DNA of 64,000 nucleotides from Streptococcus hyointestinalis (GTDB lineage Bacteria > Bacillota > Bacilli > Lactobacillales > Streptococcaceae): contig NZ_JAAKGB010000001.1 in the NCBI RefSeq assembly GCF_011039275.1, positions 558,001-622,000 on the forward strand. The letters are read 5' to 3'. Numbering within the stretch: the first letter of the stretch is position 1; every line of letters starts with the position of its first letter. The notes beneath the pieces are model-generated. The model was not told the DNA's origin, did not search any database, and saw only the letters and a list, made by a program, of their open reading frames with translations. This document shows positions 62,202 through 64,000 of this stretch, piece after piece. The translations under genes and the position numbers were made by a program.

Positions 62202-62582
62202 ATGTTTGCTTTTTCAGAGGCGATAATCCTTCCACTTGCTCACCACCAGGTGATTCGTTGTATAAAAAGCACGCTGAAGTGGATGGGGAGAGAACTCTAC
62301 AATTAGTTCAAATGGCGACCAAAAGTCTACACTAATGATCTCGCCCCCAATGGAAGGCAATTGCACTTATTGGAGAGGGACTGCCGCACATGTAGAAAGT
62401 GGCGGTTTGATGATGAGAAGAAGTGGCGTAACATAGAGAAGTATGTGTTTGAGACCATCCTGCATTTCCTAGGACAGCGCAATCACGGCGACACAGCACA
62501 CGATGTGTTCTGGACGATTGAAGATATTCAGAATGGCGCTGGGATTAAAGATCCGGACAATAGTGTTGAGTCTGTGAGCTGA
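62202..62582 (+). other. 127-codon frame with one internal TAG
   Basis: ATG 62202 to TGA 62580, broken once by TAG at 62304-62306; the piece from TTG 62361 alone is 73 codons. The second position of its codons is A-rich, as in real coding DNA (37, against 28 and 16 at positions 1 and 3 over 91 codons, hand count). It contains a CRTCRKW motif (two Cys). It resembles a gene with one nonsense change, but I find no family. Confidence 0.2.
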
Positions 62583-64000
62583 TGTATATCCCAATCTGCC
62601 AGAAGAGAATGTAGAATTTGTGTCTAGAATAGCACACCAGTTGAGCGTAAGCACTTGTCCAATACATTGCGTGGTGCTGTTCGCTACCAGGAGGTTTGGA
62701 CTACCGCATGAAAAGACTGCCGCGTTATTAGGAAGGATACACAATACGGCACCAGAACCCAACGAAGGCTGTCGATGGACAACAGAAATACACTAATTGC
62801 TACCTTCGAATCGGTCTGTGCCAGCATGGCGAAGTGCAAACGACGCTCCTGAACGACACAAAGGCAAGCAAACGGAGATGTAGGATGTATAGCCTCCTCT
62901 AGTCCTTCGAGGGGGTCTGGTTACTCGGTTTGCGAGCTTAACGTTACGGATCGCACAACACAGTGTCCAGAGCCGCGTTCGCACCCGCATGTTATTCTGT
63001 CCGCTCCCCAACGCCGTAAACTTGGGACTTCATAATGTCAGTGTCATCAGTCCGAATGATCCGCACGCGCGGACCAATCAGATCCGAAATGACGCTTGAT
63101 GGACGCTTGAGACTAGCAAGTCCGCTGTAATGATTTTGTTGTCCTAATCGCCGAGAGAGCGAAGCTGGTGGCTTGAGGGTACTACGAAGGCCACTTACCG
63201 CAAGTTATTCTAGTTATTTCGAATGATCCCAGAGTTTGCTTTCATTTTGTCAAGAGAACATATCTAGTGGATGGTTTAGAAAACTAGGCTCAAGTCCCGT
63301 CAGGACAATATGGGCAGTCTCACCGGTGCCGTGTTATTCGTTACTCTAAGAGAAGTGAGTCTCGTTCCTGTCACGCACACGGACTCATACTATCGTAGCG
63401 TTAATTATCAGGTAAAGTCCGAACATTCACAAGCGACCCAACGGTCAATGGGAATTTATATCTAGAATTGCAAACGGTTATGTGAGGTACTAGTCACTGC
63501 CAAAAAGTACCATGCAGACATGCTTAACGTTCCTGAAAACGACATACCAGCATACCTGCAAGCGAACTAACGTGTCTACACGCACCACTTAGACGGCAGC
63601 GGAATCGACGATCCTGCCAATAAGGAACTATGGGAACCAGCCATGGCGTACATTGATCACGACAATCCGCACAACAGGCAAGAACTCTCTTGGATGATGT
63701 ACTCTAAGAACGTCACCGACCCACCGAACCTCATCGTTACAGAAGTGTTAGTTATGGACACCTTCGACGCGGATAGGGGCTTTGTATAAAGTAAGTTAAC
63801 GCAGCGGATCCTCTCCAGAAATGTATTAGACCAACGAGGGGCTGTGAATAACACTTCCGTACATTTGAGTGGGGCTATCAATACATCAAGAGCAATGATT
63901 CACCGGGCTATCAACGGTGAGGTACGAGCTCTTGACGAAGAATACCTCACCGTTGGGCGGGAACAAGTCCAAGTGCTAGGCTACAATCACTTAGAGGGGG
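62578..64000 (+). other. Long stop-poor frame to the end of the window
   Basis: In this frame I count ten TAA/TAG and one TGA (63097) in 474 codons, fewer than the ~25 expected by chance. The stretch 63571-63786 (72 codons) has clear codon periodicity by hand count (G at positions 1/2/3: 26, 9, 16; A: 21, 29, 14). The last 70 codons (63790-64000) run open off the window and include LDEEYLTVGREQVQVLG. It may be a decayed or generated coding sequence; no family can be named. Confidence 0.22.
63912..63955. repeat. Perfect 13-bp inverted repeat
   Basis: CAACGGTGAGGTA (63912-63924) and TACCTCACCGTTG (63943-63955), separated by 18 bases, lie inside the last open frame. There is no T tract after it, so it is not a terminator; it could be an operator-like site. 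Confidence 0.85.

Noticed and set aside
53659-64000. Alternative genetic code with TAA/TAG as sense and TGA as the only stop
   Set aside because: Several frames of 100-300 codons appear if TAA/TAG are read through, but TGA-free runs of 200 codons are expected several times in three frames of this length by chance, and in one such frame (61566-62198) TAA/TAG are as frequent as in random DNA. Without homologues the claim cannot stand; it is kept only as a testable finding.
63790-64000. Resemblance of the INTSRAMIHRAINGEVRA segment to helix-turn-helix motifs of homing endonucleases
   Set aside because: Too short and too loose, with no catalytic HNH or GIY residues nearby; the frame runs off the window.

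Overview
The first ~6.8 kb is ordinary low-GC Gram-positive chromosome, almost certainly Streptococcus. The evidence is the gene order (end of a probable argR, then recN, a DegV protein, an SGNH hydrolase, a YpmS/DUF2140 protein and HU), strong AAGGAG-type ribosome binding sites, TATAAT promoters and compact U-tailed terminators. A S. bovis/gallolyticus-like species is possible, but I cannot fix the species from sequence alone.

Layout of the natural part: 3-50 is the tail of an upstream gene; 63-1724 is recN with its own terminator. 1824-4081 is a tightly overlapping three-gene operon (DegV, membrane-anchored SGNH hydrolase, YpmS) behind an extended -10 promoter. 4163-4438 is the nucleoid protein HU with a consensus promoter and terminator. 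4620-5267 encodes IIB and IIA of a lactose/cellobiose-family PTS, and 5396-5821 a small cupin. On the minus strand, 5970-6809 is the C-terminal part of a GH1 (6-phospho-)beta-glucosidase. The PTS pair and the GH1 enzyme would together take up and hydrolyse a beta-glucoside, but the membrane subunit IIC is absent and the GH1 gene has lost its N-terminal half.

At 6246-8560 the window enters an exact head-to-tail repeat of a 1025-bp unit (two full copies plus 265 bp of a third). The unit contains part of the GH1 gene, ~430 bp of unrelated spacer and an 8-bp microsatellite. A 41-bp piece of the unit also sits at 5833-5873, exactly one period upstream.

From 8561 to 64000 recognisable gene organisation stops. 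I found no protein family, tRNA, rRNA, CRISPR array or insertion sequence there. Open reading frames have roughly the lengths chance gives, except one 237-codon frame at 12396-13109. The region contains recycled short words, including echoes of the 1025-bp unit and local near-copies at 41 and 44 kb, and its base composition drifts slowly without gene boundaries. Some short stretches, mostly on the plus strand and most clearly in the last ~2.4 kb, are poor in stop codons and show mild codon-like periodicity, but none forms a gene I can name. My best reading is that the window is a natural streptococcal segment followed by sequence that is not a normal bacterial chromosome (computer-generated, corrupted or chimeric). 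That is inference. I do not claim a new biological system here.
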